The notes under the pieces were generated by a model. That model saw only the letters and a program-made list of their open reading frames with translations, was not told the origin of the DNA and did no database searches. Both the position numbers and the translations under genes were made by a program. Below are positions 44,823 to 54,073 of a DNA stretch of 64,000 nt, piece after piece; the first letter of the stretch is position 1, and the number at the start of each line of letters is the position of its first letter. Origin of the DNA: Acinetobacter johnsonii CIP 64.6 (GTDB lineage: Bacteria; Pseudomonadota; Gammaproteobacteria; Pseudomonadales; Moraxellaceae); assembly GCF_000368045.1 (NCBI RefSeq), contig NZ_KB849230.1, positions 400,255-464,254 on the forward strand, written 5' to 3'.

Positions 44823-46121
44823 TCAGCCTTCGCTTTCATCCACAGGGTCGGTTTTATATTGATCTTCCAGCACATTACTGAAAATACTTTCAATCATCCA
44901 GACGCGATACAAACTATTAAAGACATAGCTCTGCCCATCCACACGCAGTTCAATCACAGGGAAATCAGGCTGGGACTTCATTTCACAGAGCATGTCATTT
45001 TCTTGAAGCTTGGCTTCTACATCTTCGGTGATCAATGCTGCAATTTCCAATTCTTGCATCAGTTGATCAAAATGCGATTTAAAGGATAAATCTTTGCCTT
45101 GGGTCCAAACGGCTTTTAAAATCCGATACATGGCATCAATGCGCTGCTCTTCAGGCACGCTATAAAATAACTGTGCCATCGCCAAAGTGGCTGCTTGCGT
45201 CGGACGGCAAAACGGTGTGAATTTGATTTCTGTCCGTTTGGATAAACGCGTTGCCAAACTCCAATCAAACCCGTCTCGACCGTGATAACTGAGCGGGTAG
45301 ACATTGAGCTGAATATTATAATAATCGGCCAGTTCTTCTTTAATATAAGCCAATAACAACCATGAAATTGGATCTTCCAGCGCAACGTATAGGTCTAACT
45401 CTGGATCGAGTGCCTGAATTTCATTTAACTCTTCAGCATCACTAATCAAATGCTCACGCCAATCAATATGATTGATCAAGAAAATGGGGTTATCGGTAAA
45501 TAATTTTTGTTGTTTTAAACGGCGTGTTAAACGCAGCAGATCATCGACCGCATGATACTGACGGTCACCGAGCTGGAAATAACTGGCCAGTACCGCATCA
45601 TCATTAAAAATACGTTCTGGAAAGTGTTGCTCTTGATGATGACGGCTGGCCATCGCATATAAGGTGCGCAGCTTACCCTCTTGTTTTTGCCACAGCATGT
45701 GAAATACATCTTCCAGCAAGTACAAAAAGTCCTGCCCACGCAGCGGGGTATGCCGCAGGATGGTTTCCGCTTGGCTCAATGCCTCTGGACTGGGTTGTTC
45801 TGGCGTTTCATGAAAGCTAAAACGATGTTGACGCGACAGAATTTTGGCATCATTTAAACAATAAGTTTGCCACTCCAAAGCCGACATTTGGTTCGGAGGT
45901 TCAGCAGCCTGACTGGAAATGACCACCTTCAATGGCTTCAGTTCATCCGCTAAAATTTCTTCAATTTGTGGTAACTGCTGAACCGCTAAATAGCTATATA
46001 CATCGTCGAGGCGTAAATGAATACTCAAGCCTTGTTCTGTAGATACGACCGTTTGACGAATCGGTTTTTGATAAAACCAACGCGATCGAATCGGATCGAA
46101 CCATCGACGCAACAGTGACAT
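44823..46121 (-). CDS. Two-domain DsbA/HCCA-isomerase-like protein without CxxC
   Basis: 432 aa, no signal peptide, starting at ATG 46121 (GAGG 9 bases upstream; a TTG two codons earlier is too close). Two segments share one pattern. SIHLRLDDVYSYLAVQQLP (about 32-50) is followed by LKVVISSQAAEPPNQM. LDLYVALEDPISWLLLAYI (about 236-254) is followed by LNVYPLSYHGRDGFDW. Both resemble the first strand and helix of the DsbA/2-hydroxychromene-2-carboxylate isomerase fold, with serine where thioredoxins have cysteine. I infer a tandem duplication; function unknown. Confidence 0.55.
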   Translation of the reverse strand: MSLLRRWFDPIRSRWFYQKPIRQTVVSTEQGLSIHLRLDDVYSYLAVQQLPQIEEILADELKPLKVVISSQAAEPPNQMSALEWQTYCLNDAKILSRQHRFSFHETPEQPSPEALSQAETILRHTPLRGQDFLYLLEDVFHMLWQKQEGKLRTLYAMASRHHQEQHFPERIFNDDAVLASYFQLGDRQYHAVDDLLRLTRRLKQQKLFTDNPIFLINHIDWREHLISDAEELNEIQALDPELDLYVALEDPISWLLLAYIKEELADYYNIQLNVYPLSYHGRDGFDWSLATRLSKRTEIKFTPFCRPTQAATLAMAQLFYSVPEEQRIDAMYRILKAVWTQGKDLSFKSHFDQLMQELEIAALITEDVEAKLQENDMLCEMKSQPDFPVIELRVDGQSYVFNSLYRVWMIESIFSNVLEDQYKTDPVDESEG

Positions 46122-46139
46122 GAGCAAAGCCTCTAAATT

Positions 46140-46166
46140 AAACCCTTGAAAGTACTACAAGGGTTT
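46140..46166 (-). terminator. Hairpin after ilvD (first copy)
   Basis: Stem aaacccttg / caagggttt around a 9-base loop, 27 bases past the stop. The T tail is weak. Confidence 0.55.
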
Positions 46167-46192
46167 ATATCAATTCACAGCAAAATGATCAA

Positions 46193-47878
46193 TTAGACAT
46201 CTAAATTTAGATCAGTTACCGCGCCTTTTTCCGCACCAGTGGTCAGTTTTGCAAACTTGGCCAAGGCCCCATAACGATAATTCGGCTGCGGTTTTACCCA
46301 CGCGGCTTGACGCGCTGCAATTTCTTCTGCCGAAACATGCCACGTCATTTCGCGAGTTTCTGCATTAATCGAGATTTTATCGCCATTTTGCACCAAACCA
46401 ATTGGCCCCCCTTCATAGGCTTCTGGGGTGACATGTCCAATGACAAAACCATGACTACCGCCAGAGAAACGACCATCAGTGATCAGCGCCACAGATTTAC
46501 CGAGTCCTTTACCAATAATCGCTGAGGTCGGTTTCAACATTTCTGGCATGCCCGGCCCGCCTTTAGGCCCTTCACCACGAATCACCACCACCTCACCCGC
46601 TTGAACTTCACCATCCAAAATGCCACGCATCGCGCCGATTTCACCCTCAAATACACGTGCTGGCCCTTCGAAATACAAACCTTCTTTGCCGGTAATTTTA
46701 GCCACAGCACCTGTTGGAGACAGGTTACCTTTAAGCACCACCAAATGAGAGTCTTTTTTTATCGGCGCGTCGAACGGTAAAATAATCTGCTGACCTTCCG
46801 GATAGTCTTCCACCTCAGCCAAATTTTCCGCCAAGGTCTTTCCAGTTACCGTTAAACATGAACCATCCAGCATGCCAGCATCCAGCATTCGCTTCATCAG
46901 CGGTTGAATGCCCCCGATCGCGATCAACTCAGACATCAAATATTTGCCAGATGGACGCACATCGGCCACCACGGGAATATCTTGCCCGATACGGACAAAA
47001 TCATCCAAACTCAGTTCAACCCCAGCGGTATGTGCCATCGCCAGTAAGTGCAGCACACCATTGGTCGAACCACCCAAGGCAATCAGCACTTTAATTGAGT
47101 TTTCAAATGCAGCTTTGGTCATAATGTCGCGTGGTTTCAGGTCTAAGCGCAGTAAATTCATCACCGCTTCACCTGCTTTTTGACAGTCGATCCGCTTGTC
47201 ATCCGAAACCGCTTCTTGTGCAGAGGAGCCCGGCAAACTCATGCCCAAAGCTTCAATCGCAGAAGCCATCGAGTTTGCAGTGTACATGCCACCACATGAA
47301 CCCGGACCCGGCAGCGCCACTTCTTCAATCTGCTTGACTTGAATGGCACTGATTTCACCTTTGGCGTGCTGACCCACAGCTTCAAAGACAGAAATCATGT
47401 CGGTATGCCCTGCACCCGGCTTAATCGTCCCGCCATAGACAAACAAACCCGGACGGTTCAAACGCGCCAAACCCATGATACAACCCGGCATATTTTTGTC
47501 ACAGCCACCAATCGCGATCACCCCATCATAGGCCTGACAGCCCACTACGGCTTCTATCGAGTCTGCAATAATTTCACGGCTCAGCAATGAATACTTCATG
47601 CCTTCGGTGCCGTTAGAAATACCATCTGAAATGGTGATGGTGTTAAAAATAATGCCTTTACCGCCTGCCTGATTAACCCCTTTTTCAGCCTCACGTGCCA
47701 AACCATCGATATGCATATTACACGGCGTGACATTGGCCCAAGTAGATGCAATACCGACAAAGGGACGAGTAAAGTCTGAATCTTTAAAGCCTGTGGCACG
47801 CATCATGGAACGTGCGGGTGCATTTTCAATGCCTTCATAAACAGGAGCTGAATGTTCGCGGATATTGTCTTTACTCAT
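46193..47878 (-). CDS. ilvD: Dihydroxyacid dehydratase, short three-cysteine form
   Basis: It dehydrates 2,3-dihydroxyacids to branched-chain keto acids. 561 aa from MSKDNIREHSAP (ATG 47878). The three Fe-S cysteines of the plant/mycobacterial-type enzyme are visible: VTPCNMHIDG near 50, GGCDKNMPGC near 120 and GPGSCGGMYTANSM near 190. In this class the cluster is usually [2Fe-2S], making it less oxygen-sensitive. A second, different DHAD lies just upstream (48246-50075), so the two may be specialised. Confidence 0.9.
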   Translation of the reverse strand: MSKDNIREHSAPVYEGIENAPARSMMRATGFKDSDFTRPFVGIASTWANVTPCNMHIDGLAREAEKGVNQAGGKGIIFNTITISDGISNGTEGMKYSLLSREIIADSIEAVVGCQAYDGVIAIGGCDKNMPGCIMGLARLNRPGLFVYGGTIKPGAGHTDMISVFEAVGQHAKGEISAIQVKQIEEVALPGPGSCGGMYTANSMASAIEALGMSLPGSSAQEAVSDDKRIDCQKAGEAVMNLLRLDLKPRDIMTKAAFENSIKVLIALGGSTNGVLHLLAMAHTAGVELSLDDFVRIGQDIPVVADVRPSGKYLMSELIAIGGIQPLMKRMLDAGMLDGSCLTVTGKTLAENLAEVEDYPEGQQIILPFDAPIKKDSHLVVLKGNLSPTGAVAKITGKEGLYFEGPARVFEGEIGAMRGILDGEVQAGEVVVIRGEGPKGGPGMPEMLKPTSAIIGKGLGKSVALITDGRFSGGSHGFVIGHVTPEAYEGGPIGLVQNGDKISINAETREMTWHVSAEEIAARQAAWVKPQPNYRYGALAKFAKLTTGAEKGAVTDLNLDV

Positions 47879-48195
47879 TGTATTTGTCCTTAGCGATGGC
47901 TGCATATTACTCTACAGTCTTGGCAATTTTTTCTGTTTTTATTGTATAGAAAGCAGGCTAGACATGAAAGCGACTCACTGGGAATTACATGAACCCATTT
48001 ATTGTGGTTCTACCCAAATCAGGTCAAATGATGAAGCGACATGGATGTCGCTGTTTCACTGTATGGCAGGGACGCCATATCAGGGGAACAAAGGCATTTT
48101 GTTACTTTTGTGTCGTCAAAAGTAAAACCTCATCTACGCAATAACAGTGCAAACCGTACTGTCAAATGCGACTGTGCTATTTTCATCAATCAATA
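47879..48195. repeat. Intergenic region with three stacked palindromes
   Basis: No credible gene, although a 53-codon open frame from 47964 exists. AGCGACAT-GG-ATGTCGCT (48035-48052), ATGGC-N6/7-GCCAT (about 48063-48079) and TTACTTTTG-N6-CAAAAGTAA (48102-48125) follow one another. The clustering resembles a small intergenic repeat element rather than a terminator. Confidence 0.45.
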
Positions 48196-48226
48196 AAAAA
48201 GCACCCCAAATGGAGTGCTCTTTCTC
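48196..48226 (-). terminator. Terminator after ilvD (second copy)
   Basis: On the reverse strand an agcact(c)c / gg(g)gtgct stem is followed by a TTTTTTAT tail, about 20 bases past the stop at 48246. Confidence 0.7.
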
Positions 48227-48245
48227 ATCATTCAAAGACTAGCAA

Positions 48246-50075
48246 TTAAATGTCACGTACCGCACCTTTAGACGCACTGGTAGTATGCATTGCATAAGCT
48301 TTTAAGGCTTTAGACACTTTACGTGGACGCTGTTCAGCAGGTTGCCAACCTTTGGCTTCTTGCACTTCACGACGCGCAGCCATGGTTGCTTCATCCACGG
48401 CCAAGTGAATACTACGGTTTGGAATATCGATTTCAATACAGTCACCATCTTCAACCAAACCAATCGCACCGCCTTCAGCCGCTTCAGGAGACACGTGACC
48501 AATAGACAGACCTGATGAACCGCCCGAGAAACGACCATCGGTGAGTAAAGCACAGTCTTTACCAAGGCCTTTCGATTTTAAATAACTGGTTGGATACAAC
48601 ATTTCTTGCATACCCGGACCACCACGCGGACCTTCGTAACGAATGACGACTACATCACCAGCAGTGATTTTGCCACCTAGAATCGCTTCTACCGCAGCAT
48701 CTTGGCTTTCAAACACACGTGCCGTGCCGTTGAATTTCAAGATGGAATCATCCACACCCGCAGTTTTCACAATACAACCTTCAAGTGCAATGTTACCGTA
48801 CAGGACAGCCAAACCACCATCTTGAGAGAAGGCATGCGCAGCATTACGAATCACACCGTTGTTACGGTCGCCATCCAATCGTGAATAATAACGGTCTTGT
48901 GAAAATGCAGTTTGCGTCGGTACACCGCCCGGTGCTGAACGGAAGAATTGATACACATCTTCGTCTTCCGTACGGATGATGTCCCATTTATCCAAAGCAT
49001 CTTTTAAGGTTTTTTCATGCACAGTCGGTACAGACGTATCCAGCAAACCTGCACGGTCTAACTCACCCAAGATCGACATGATGCCACCTGCACGATGGAC
49101 ATCTTCCATGTGCACATCTTGTTTTGCAGGTGCAACTTTACACAGCACAGGCACTTTACGTGACAAACGGTCAATATCGGTCATCGTAAAGTCAACTTCA
49201 GCTTCGTGTGCAGCTGCCAACAAGTGCAAAACGGTATTGGTTGAACCGCCCATTGAAATATCAAGCGTCATGGCATTTTCAAAGGCTGCTTTAGTGGCAA
49301 TTGAACGTGGCAACAAGCTGTAATCGTTTTGTTCGTAATGACGTTTGGTAATTTCAACGATCAAATGACCAGCGCGTTCGAATAATTTTTTACGATTCGC
49401 ATGGGTCGCTAAGGTTGAACCATTGCCCGGAAGGGATAGGCCCAAAGCTTCGGTTAAACAGTTCATTGAGTTTGCAGTAAACATACCTGAACATGAACCA
49501 CACGTTGGACAAGCTGAACGTTCGTATTCCGCCACTTCTTCATCGGTGAAGCTGTCATCTGCTGCTACGATCATGGCATCAACAAGGTCAATCGCGTGTT
49601 CATTGCCACGGATTTTTACTTTACCCGCTTCCATCGGCCCACCAGAGACAAAAACTACAGGAATGTTTAGACGCATAGACGCCATCAACATGCCCGGGGT
49701 AATTTTGTCACAGTTTGAAATACACACCATCGCATCAGCACAGTGTGCATTGACCATGTATTCCACCGAGTCCGCAATCAAGTCACGTGAAGGCAATGAA
49801 TACAGCATGCCATCGTGGCCCATCGCGATCCCATCATCAACGGCAATGGTATTAAATTCTTTAGCTACGCCACCTGCCGCCTCAATTTGGCGTGCTACAA
49901 GTTGACCTAAGTCTTTTAAATGAACATGACCCGGTACAAATTGAGTGAATGAGTTGACTACCGCAATAATCGGCTTACCAAAGTCTTCGTCTTTCATCCC
50001 CGTTGCGCGCCATAAGCCACGCGCACCCGCCATGTTTCTTCCGTGTGTTGATGTTTTTGAACGATAGTCAGGCAT
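48246..50075 (-). CDS. ilvD: Dihydroxyacid dehydratase, E. coli IlvD type
   Basis: 609 aa with the E. coli-type start MPDYRSKTSTHGRNMAGARG and the length of that class (616). Cluster cysteines are visible in ISNCDKITPGM near 122 and CPTCGSCSGMFTANSMNCL near 192-210. The first-cysteine position of the short form is replaced (VNSFTQFVPGHVHL), consistent with the oxygen-labile [4Fe-4S] class. Both this and the 46193-47878 gene lie on the same strand, separated by 367 bases with a terminator. Confidence 0.94.
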   Translation of the reverse strand: MPDYRSKTSTHGRNMAGARGLWRATGMKDEDFGKPIIAVVNSFTQFVPGHVHLKDLGQLVARQIEAAGGVAKEFNTIAVDDGIAMGHDGMLYSLPSRDLIADSVEYMVNAHCADAMVCISNCDKITPGMLMASMRLNIPVVFVSGGPMEAGKVKIRGNEHAIDLVDAMIVAADDSFTDEEVAEYERSACPTCGSCSGMFTANSMNCLTEALGLSLPGNGSTLATHANRKKLFERAGHLIVEITKRHYEQNDYSLLPRSIATKAAFENAMTLDISMGGSTNTVLHLLAAAHEAEVDFTMTDIDRLSRKVPVLCKVAPAKQDVHMEDVHRAGGIMSILGELDRAGLLDTSVPTVHEKTLKDALDKWDIIRTEDEDVYQFFRSAPGGVPTQTAFSQDRYYSRLDGDRNNGVIRNAAHAFSQDGGLAVLYGNIALEGCIVKTAGVDDSILKFNGTARVFESQDAAVEAILGGKITAGDVVVIRYEGPRGGPGMQEMLYPTSYLKSKGLGKDCALLTDGRFSGGSSGLSIGHVSPEAAEGGAIGLVEDGDCIEIDIPNRSIHLAVDEATMAARREVQEAKGWQPAEQRPRKVSKALKAYAMHTTSASKGAVRDI

Positions 50076-50578
50076 TGTACTTTTCCAACATAGTTGTGCT
50101 TGAGATGAATGTCCACATTCACTCTGGCTAAAATCTGAGTTCTGAGAGTGTCAAACTGTCAAAAATTTAAACATAGCATATTCGCATTCTGCGTAAATCT
50201 CGTTTTTAGGCATCTCGACCTAAATTACCGAAGGCAGTAAGTTTGCGCGCTACATTTTAACCGATGAGCTGACATTCAATTGCATATGGAAACTACTATA
50301 ACCCGTTCACTCACCTTGCAATACAAAACTTCTATGAATAATTTTTAAATTTTGCATGAGTTTTATTTATATGAAATACAAATTTTGCATGAGTTTTATT
50401 TATATGAAATACAAATTTTGAGCGATACGCTATCAAGGGTCCTTTCTCTATTCTTTGAATAAAACTCTAGTACATCATCTAGTTAGAACTACTCTATCGG
50501 CTTTTTATGCAGGATAAATCTGTAGCTGCTCGAGTTTTGCTATAATTGTTTTAATCTTCTCCTTTTTCCGAGTATTTC
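50076..50578. other. AT-rich intergenic region between ilvD and fmt
   Basis: About 500 bases without a credible gene. It contains a 33-bp tandem repeat (listed separately) and a TATAAT at 50541-50546 that probably belongs to the fmt promoter. Confidence 0.5.
50347..50420. repeat. 33-bp tandem direct repeat
   Basis: Two perfect consecutive 33-bp units (50347-50379 and 50380-50412, each starting AAATTTTGCATGAG), then the first 8 bases of a third unit. AT-rich, with no coding frame. Confidence 0.92.
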
Positions 50579-51538
50579 TTGAAAATCATCTTTGCAGGCA
50601 CGCCCGAATTTGCGGCTGTGGCATTAGACGCTCTCCTAAAAACAGAACATGAAATTGTAGCCGTCTATACGCAACCTGACCGTAAAGCAGGTCGTGGGCA
50701 GAAACTTACTGCTTCAGCCGTGAAGCAGTTGGCTTTAGCACATGATATTCCTGTCTATCAACCGCTGCATTTTAAGTCTTCAACAGAAGAAGGCTTAGCG
50801 GCTCAGGCTGAATTGAAAGCCTTAAATGCAGATGTGATGGTGGTGGCGGCTTATGGCCTGATTTTGCCGCAAGTGGTTTTGGATACGCCTAAATATGGCT
50901 GTTTGAACATTCACGGTTCACTGTTGCCACGCTGGCGAGGTGCAGCGCCTATTCAACGCGCAATTTCTACTGGAGATACCGAAACTGGGGTCACCATTAT
51001 GAAAATGGCCGCAGGTTTGGATACGGGCGATATGATGTATAAAACCTACTGCCCGATTGAAACTACAGATACCTCTGCAAGTTTGCATGACAAACTGGCA
51101 CTCCAAGGGGCTGAAGCGACGGTCAAAGTGTTAGCCTCTGAAAGCACATTGCAGCACTATTTAGACAACCGCGAAGTGCAAGATGAAGCTTTGACAGTCT
51201 ATGCACACAAACTCTCTAAGGCTGAAGCGCAAATTGATTGGACTTCAACAGCGGTGCAAATTGACCGTAATATTCGCGCATTTAACCCATGGCCTGTCGC
51301 ATTTATCGCACTGGATGAAAGCAATAATCTGCGCGTTTGGGGTTCGATGTTGTCTCAAGAAAATGCCCAAGCTCAAGCTGCAGGGACCATTTTAGCCATC
51401 GATAAACACGGTGTTCATGTGGCTTGTGGCGATGAACAAGCAGTGTGTTTAAGCTCTCTGCAATGGCCAGGTGGTAAACCCCTAAATGCCGTACAAATTT
51501 TACAAACCCAAAAACTGAATATTGGACAAATTTTATAA
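50579..51538 (+). CDS. fmt: Methionyl-tRNA formyltransferase
   Basis: It formylates initiator Met-tRNA using 10-formyl-THF. 319 aa. The N-terminal Rossmann part begins KIIFAGTPEFAA and carries HGSLLPRWRGAAPIQRAI near 108-125 (catalytic His and the SLLP loop). A C-terminal OB-like domain follows. The only start giving the full domain is TTG at 50579; an upstream Shine-Dalgarno is weak. The stop overlaps the rsmB start (TAATG), so translation is coupled. Confidence 0.95.
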   Translation: MKIIFAGTPEFAAVALDALLKTEHEIVAVYTQPDRKAGRGQKLTASAVKQLALAHDIPVYQPLHFKSSTEEGLAAQAELKALNADVMVVAAYGLILPQVVLDTPKYGCLNIHGSLLPRWRGAAPIQRAISTGDTETGVTIMKMAAGLDTGDMMYKTYCPIETTDTSASLHDKLALQGAEATVKVLASESTLQHYLDNREVQDEALTVYAHKLSKAEAQIDWTSTAVQIDRNIRAFNPWPVAFIALDESNNLRVWGSMLSQENAQAQAAGTILAIDKHGVHVACGDEQAVCLSSLQWPGGKPLNAVQILQTQKLNIGQIL

Positions 51539-52842
51539 TGAAACAATCTCCCCACGCCTCAGGTAAGACTCTAAACTTACGTGCTCAGGTTGTTAAAACG
51601 TTATTGGCTGTCCAAAATGGTCAATCACTGGCATCGGTGCTTCAGCAACACATGGCAATTGTGTCTGACAAAGACCGTGCCTTGTACCATGAATTAGTTC
51701 TTGGCTGCCTACGCCAATGGCATGCACTTAAACAAGTGACTTTACCGTTGTTGACTAAGCCACTGGAAAACCAAGTCGTTGAAACCTGTTTATATGTGGG
51801 TTTATACCAATTGTTGTGTACCCGCGTTGCAGCGCATGCCGCGATTTCTGAAACGGTAGAAGCAGCCAAACAATTGGGGATGGAAAGCTTAAGTGGTGTG
51901 GTGAATGCCATTTTACGCCGTGCAACACGTGAAACAGAACAATTCTACGATGTTTTGGAACAAGCCTCGAATCTGCCAAGTTGGTTATCCAAACGTTTGA
52001 AAAAAGACTGGGGCGAGCAATTGGCTGAAATCAGCTATGAGCTTAAACAAGTTGCACCCTTAACCTTAAGAGTGAACACCTTACAAGTCAGCCGTGACGA
52101 ATATCTTGAAATTTTAGAAGATGAAGGCATTGAAGCACACGCCTGTGAACTTTCGAATGTCGGTATTGTGTTGGATGACAGTCTGCATATCCCAAGCCTA
52201 CCGGGTTTTGAAGTAGGTGGTTTTTCAGTACAAGATGAACATGCGCAACTCTGTGCAACCTTGTTGCCAGACTTAAATGGCAAATTCGTAATTGATGCCT
52301 GTGCAGCACCTGGCGGCAAGACAGCGCATATTTTAGAGATGTATCAGCCGAAAAAACTGATTGCACTCGACCAAGATGAAAAGCGCTTAAAACGTGTCTC
52401 TGAAAACTTAGAGCGTTTGGCTTTAAATGAAAAGTATGTCGACATTATCACTGCCGATGCAGTGAAATGGACATCGCCTGAACTGGCGGATTGTATCGTT
52501 CTCGATGCACCCTGTTCTGCCATTGGAGTAATCCGTCGCCATCCCGATATTCGTTTACTGCGTCAGTCGGGCGATATTGCTAAAACAGTACAGCTGCAAA
52601 AGCAAATTCTTGAAAATATGTGGCAACAACTCAAAGTCGGCGGCACATTGCTTTACATCACCTGCTCGATTTTGAAAGCCGAAAATGAACAGCAAATGGT
52701 CGACTTCTTTGCTGAACATACGGATGCGAAAGAAATTAAAATTGATGCCGATTGGGGTGTTGAGCAGATTCATGGTCGCCAACTACTCCCACAAGTAGGG
52801 CGTGGCGATGGTTTTTATTATTGTCGCATTGAAAAAATTTAA
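51538..52842 (+). CDS. rsmB: 16S rRNA m5C967 methyltransferase
   Basis: 434 aa. The N-terminal NusB-like RNA-binding domain (about 10-140) is followed by a SAM methyltransferase domain: DACAAPGGKTAHILEM, DQDEKRLKRV, LDAPCSAIGVIRRHPDI (catalytic Cys) and YITCSI (second Cys). It is the second gene of the fmt-rsmB pair. Its terminator is interrupted by an IS element. Confidence 0.95.
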   Translation: MKQSPHASGKTLNLRAQVVKTLLAVQNGQSLASVLQQHMAIVSDKDRALYHELVLGCLRQWHALKQVTLPLLTKPLENQVVETCLYVGLYQLLCTRVAAHAAISETVEAAKQLGMESLSGVVNAILRRATRETEQFYDVLEQASNLPSWLSKRLKKDWGEQLAEISYELKQVAPLTLRVNTLQVSRDEYLEILEDEGIEAHACELSNVGIVLDDSLHIPSLPGFEVGGFSVQDEHAQLCATLLPDLNGKFVIDACAAPGGKTAHILEMYQPKKLIALDQDEKRLKRVSENLERLALNEKYVDIITADAVKWTSPELADCIVLDAPCSAIGVIRRHPDIRLLRQSGDIAKTVQLQKQILENMWQQLKVGGTLLYITCSILKAENEQQMVDFFAEHTDAKEIKIDADWGVEQIHGRQLLPQVGRGDGFYYCRIEKI

Positions 52843-52882
52843 AAATAAAAGGAGCTGAAAGGCCACTGCTGTCCCATAAATA

Positions 52883-54073
52883 TCACAAGAAGAACCTCAG
52901 TTGAGGTTCTTCTTGTTTATTCCACTTTTTGTCAGGTAAAAACAAAGCCTTCAATGGTTTCCTTTCAAATAAATTCACCTGAATAATTCTTAATAATCTT
53001 TGAACACTCCATCCTTCCTGCGCCATATGTTTCGCAAAACTCACCAATAAATACGCGATTAGTGCAATCCATATTTGTGTTTGTATCGCATTGCGACTAC
53101 GGCCTAAAAACGATTTCAACTTTAGGTTTTGCTTGATCGCTTTAAAAAATAGTTCTACTTTCCATCGATCTTTATAAATTGCAGCAATGGTTGATGCAGC
53201 TAAATGAAAGTTATTACTTAAAAACTCAAACGTTCTTTTCTTTTTTTCATCATAAAATTCTATACGTCTTAATCGCTTCGGTGCACCACGCTTTTTAGCA
53301 TAATCGCTACTCAACTCAATATATTCATCCGCAAGAATCCCCTTACTGACTAACACATCTTGTTTTGATTTCACCTCATAAACTGTCTTTGGTCTCAGCC
53401 TAGTGACAAAGCTGACTTTTTGGTTGGTCATTTCTACAAAACACTGATAATCAACATACCCTTTATCAAATACAATGATACTTCCAGGTGGGAATTTGAG
53501 TCGTAGACCTTGTACCATGTCATTTTCAATACCATCACCAAGCGCAACAAATTCAGGAATGGTATTACTATGATTTAACCCAACTGTAAGTTTTATACTG
53601 GCTTTGGACTCATGTACTTTTGCCCATTCACACAATGACAGTGAAAGATCAATATGACTCGCATCAAGTGAATATAATGGATTTTTAAATCGAAATTTAT
53701 GAGCAATCTTGGAATTTTCACAATGTTGAAGTAATTGGATAAACAATTGCTGATACAAGCTAACTGGTTGTTCTTCATTGATTCTTGCCAACGTACTTCG
53801 TGCAATTCTTTTGGCACCAAGGTGATAAAGCTTTTCCTGTTGTGATTCGAGATTAGACTCAATATCCCTCAAGCTTTGACGACATGATAATTGAGACATC
53901 AAAATAGCAATAAATTGATCCCATCGTGTTGCAGATCTTAATTTTTGTCCTTGATGGTATTGTTTTGCAAGACGTTCAAAATCTTGTCTTAAAATGGGTT
54001 TGAGTAATTGATGAAATACAGTATTTTGATGTGATAAAACCTGAATCCTTGTAGTTGAAGTGTTTGTTCGCAC
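52883..54073 (-). CDS. IS4-family DDE transposase
   Basis: 396 aa. DDE residues fit Asp137 (SLDASHID), Asp203 (VFDKGY) and Glu307 in YKDRWKVELFFKAIK. The last is the IS4 Y-(2)-R-(3)-E-(6)-K signature, followed by a hydrophobic block (IWIALIAYLLV). It starts with GTG at 54073 inside the right end, without a clear ribosome site, as often in IS genes. The last codons form a 15-bp perfect hairpin. The ORF appears intact. Confidence 0.93.
   Translation of the reverse strand: MRTNTSTTRIQVLSHQNTVFHQLLKPILRQDFERLAKQYHQGQKLRSATRWDQFIAILMSQLSCRQSLRDIESNLESQQEKLYHLGAKRIARSTLARINEEQPVSLYQQLFIQLLQHCENSKIAHKFRFKNPLYSLDASHIDLSLSLCEWAKVHESKASIKLTVGLNHSNTIPEFVALGDGIENDMVQGLRLKFPPGSIIVFDKGYVDYQCFVEMTNQKVSFVTRLRPKTVYEVKSKQDVLVSKGILADEYIELSSDYAKKRGAPKRLRRIEFYDEKKKRTFEFLSNNFHLAASTIAAIYKDRWKVELFFKAIKQNLKLKSFLGRSRNAIQTQIWIALIAYLLVSFAKHMAQEGWSVQRLLRIIQVNLFERKPLKALFLPDKKWNKQEEPQLRFFL
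52885..52916. terminator. 15-bp palindrome at the transposase 3' end
   Basis: Perfect arms 52885-52899 and 52902-52916 (acaagaagaacctca / tgaggttcttcttgt) with a 2-base loop, formed by the final codons of the transposase. On the + strand it is followed by TTATTCC, so it could stop incoming rsmB transcripts. Confidence 0.55.

Noticed and set aside
47964..48125. 53-codon + frame between the ilvD genes
   Set aside because: It overlaps the stacked palindromes and lacks any family resemblance; the reading frame is likely a by-product of the repeat.
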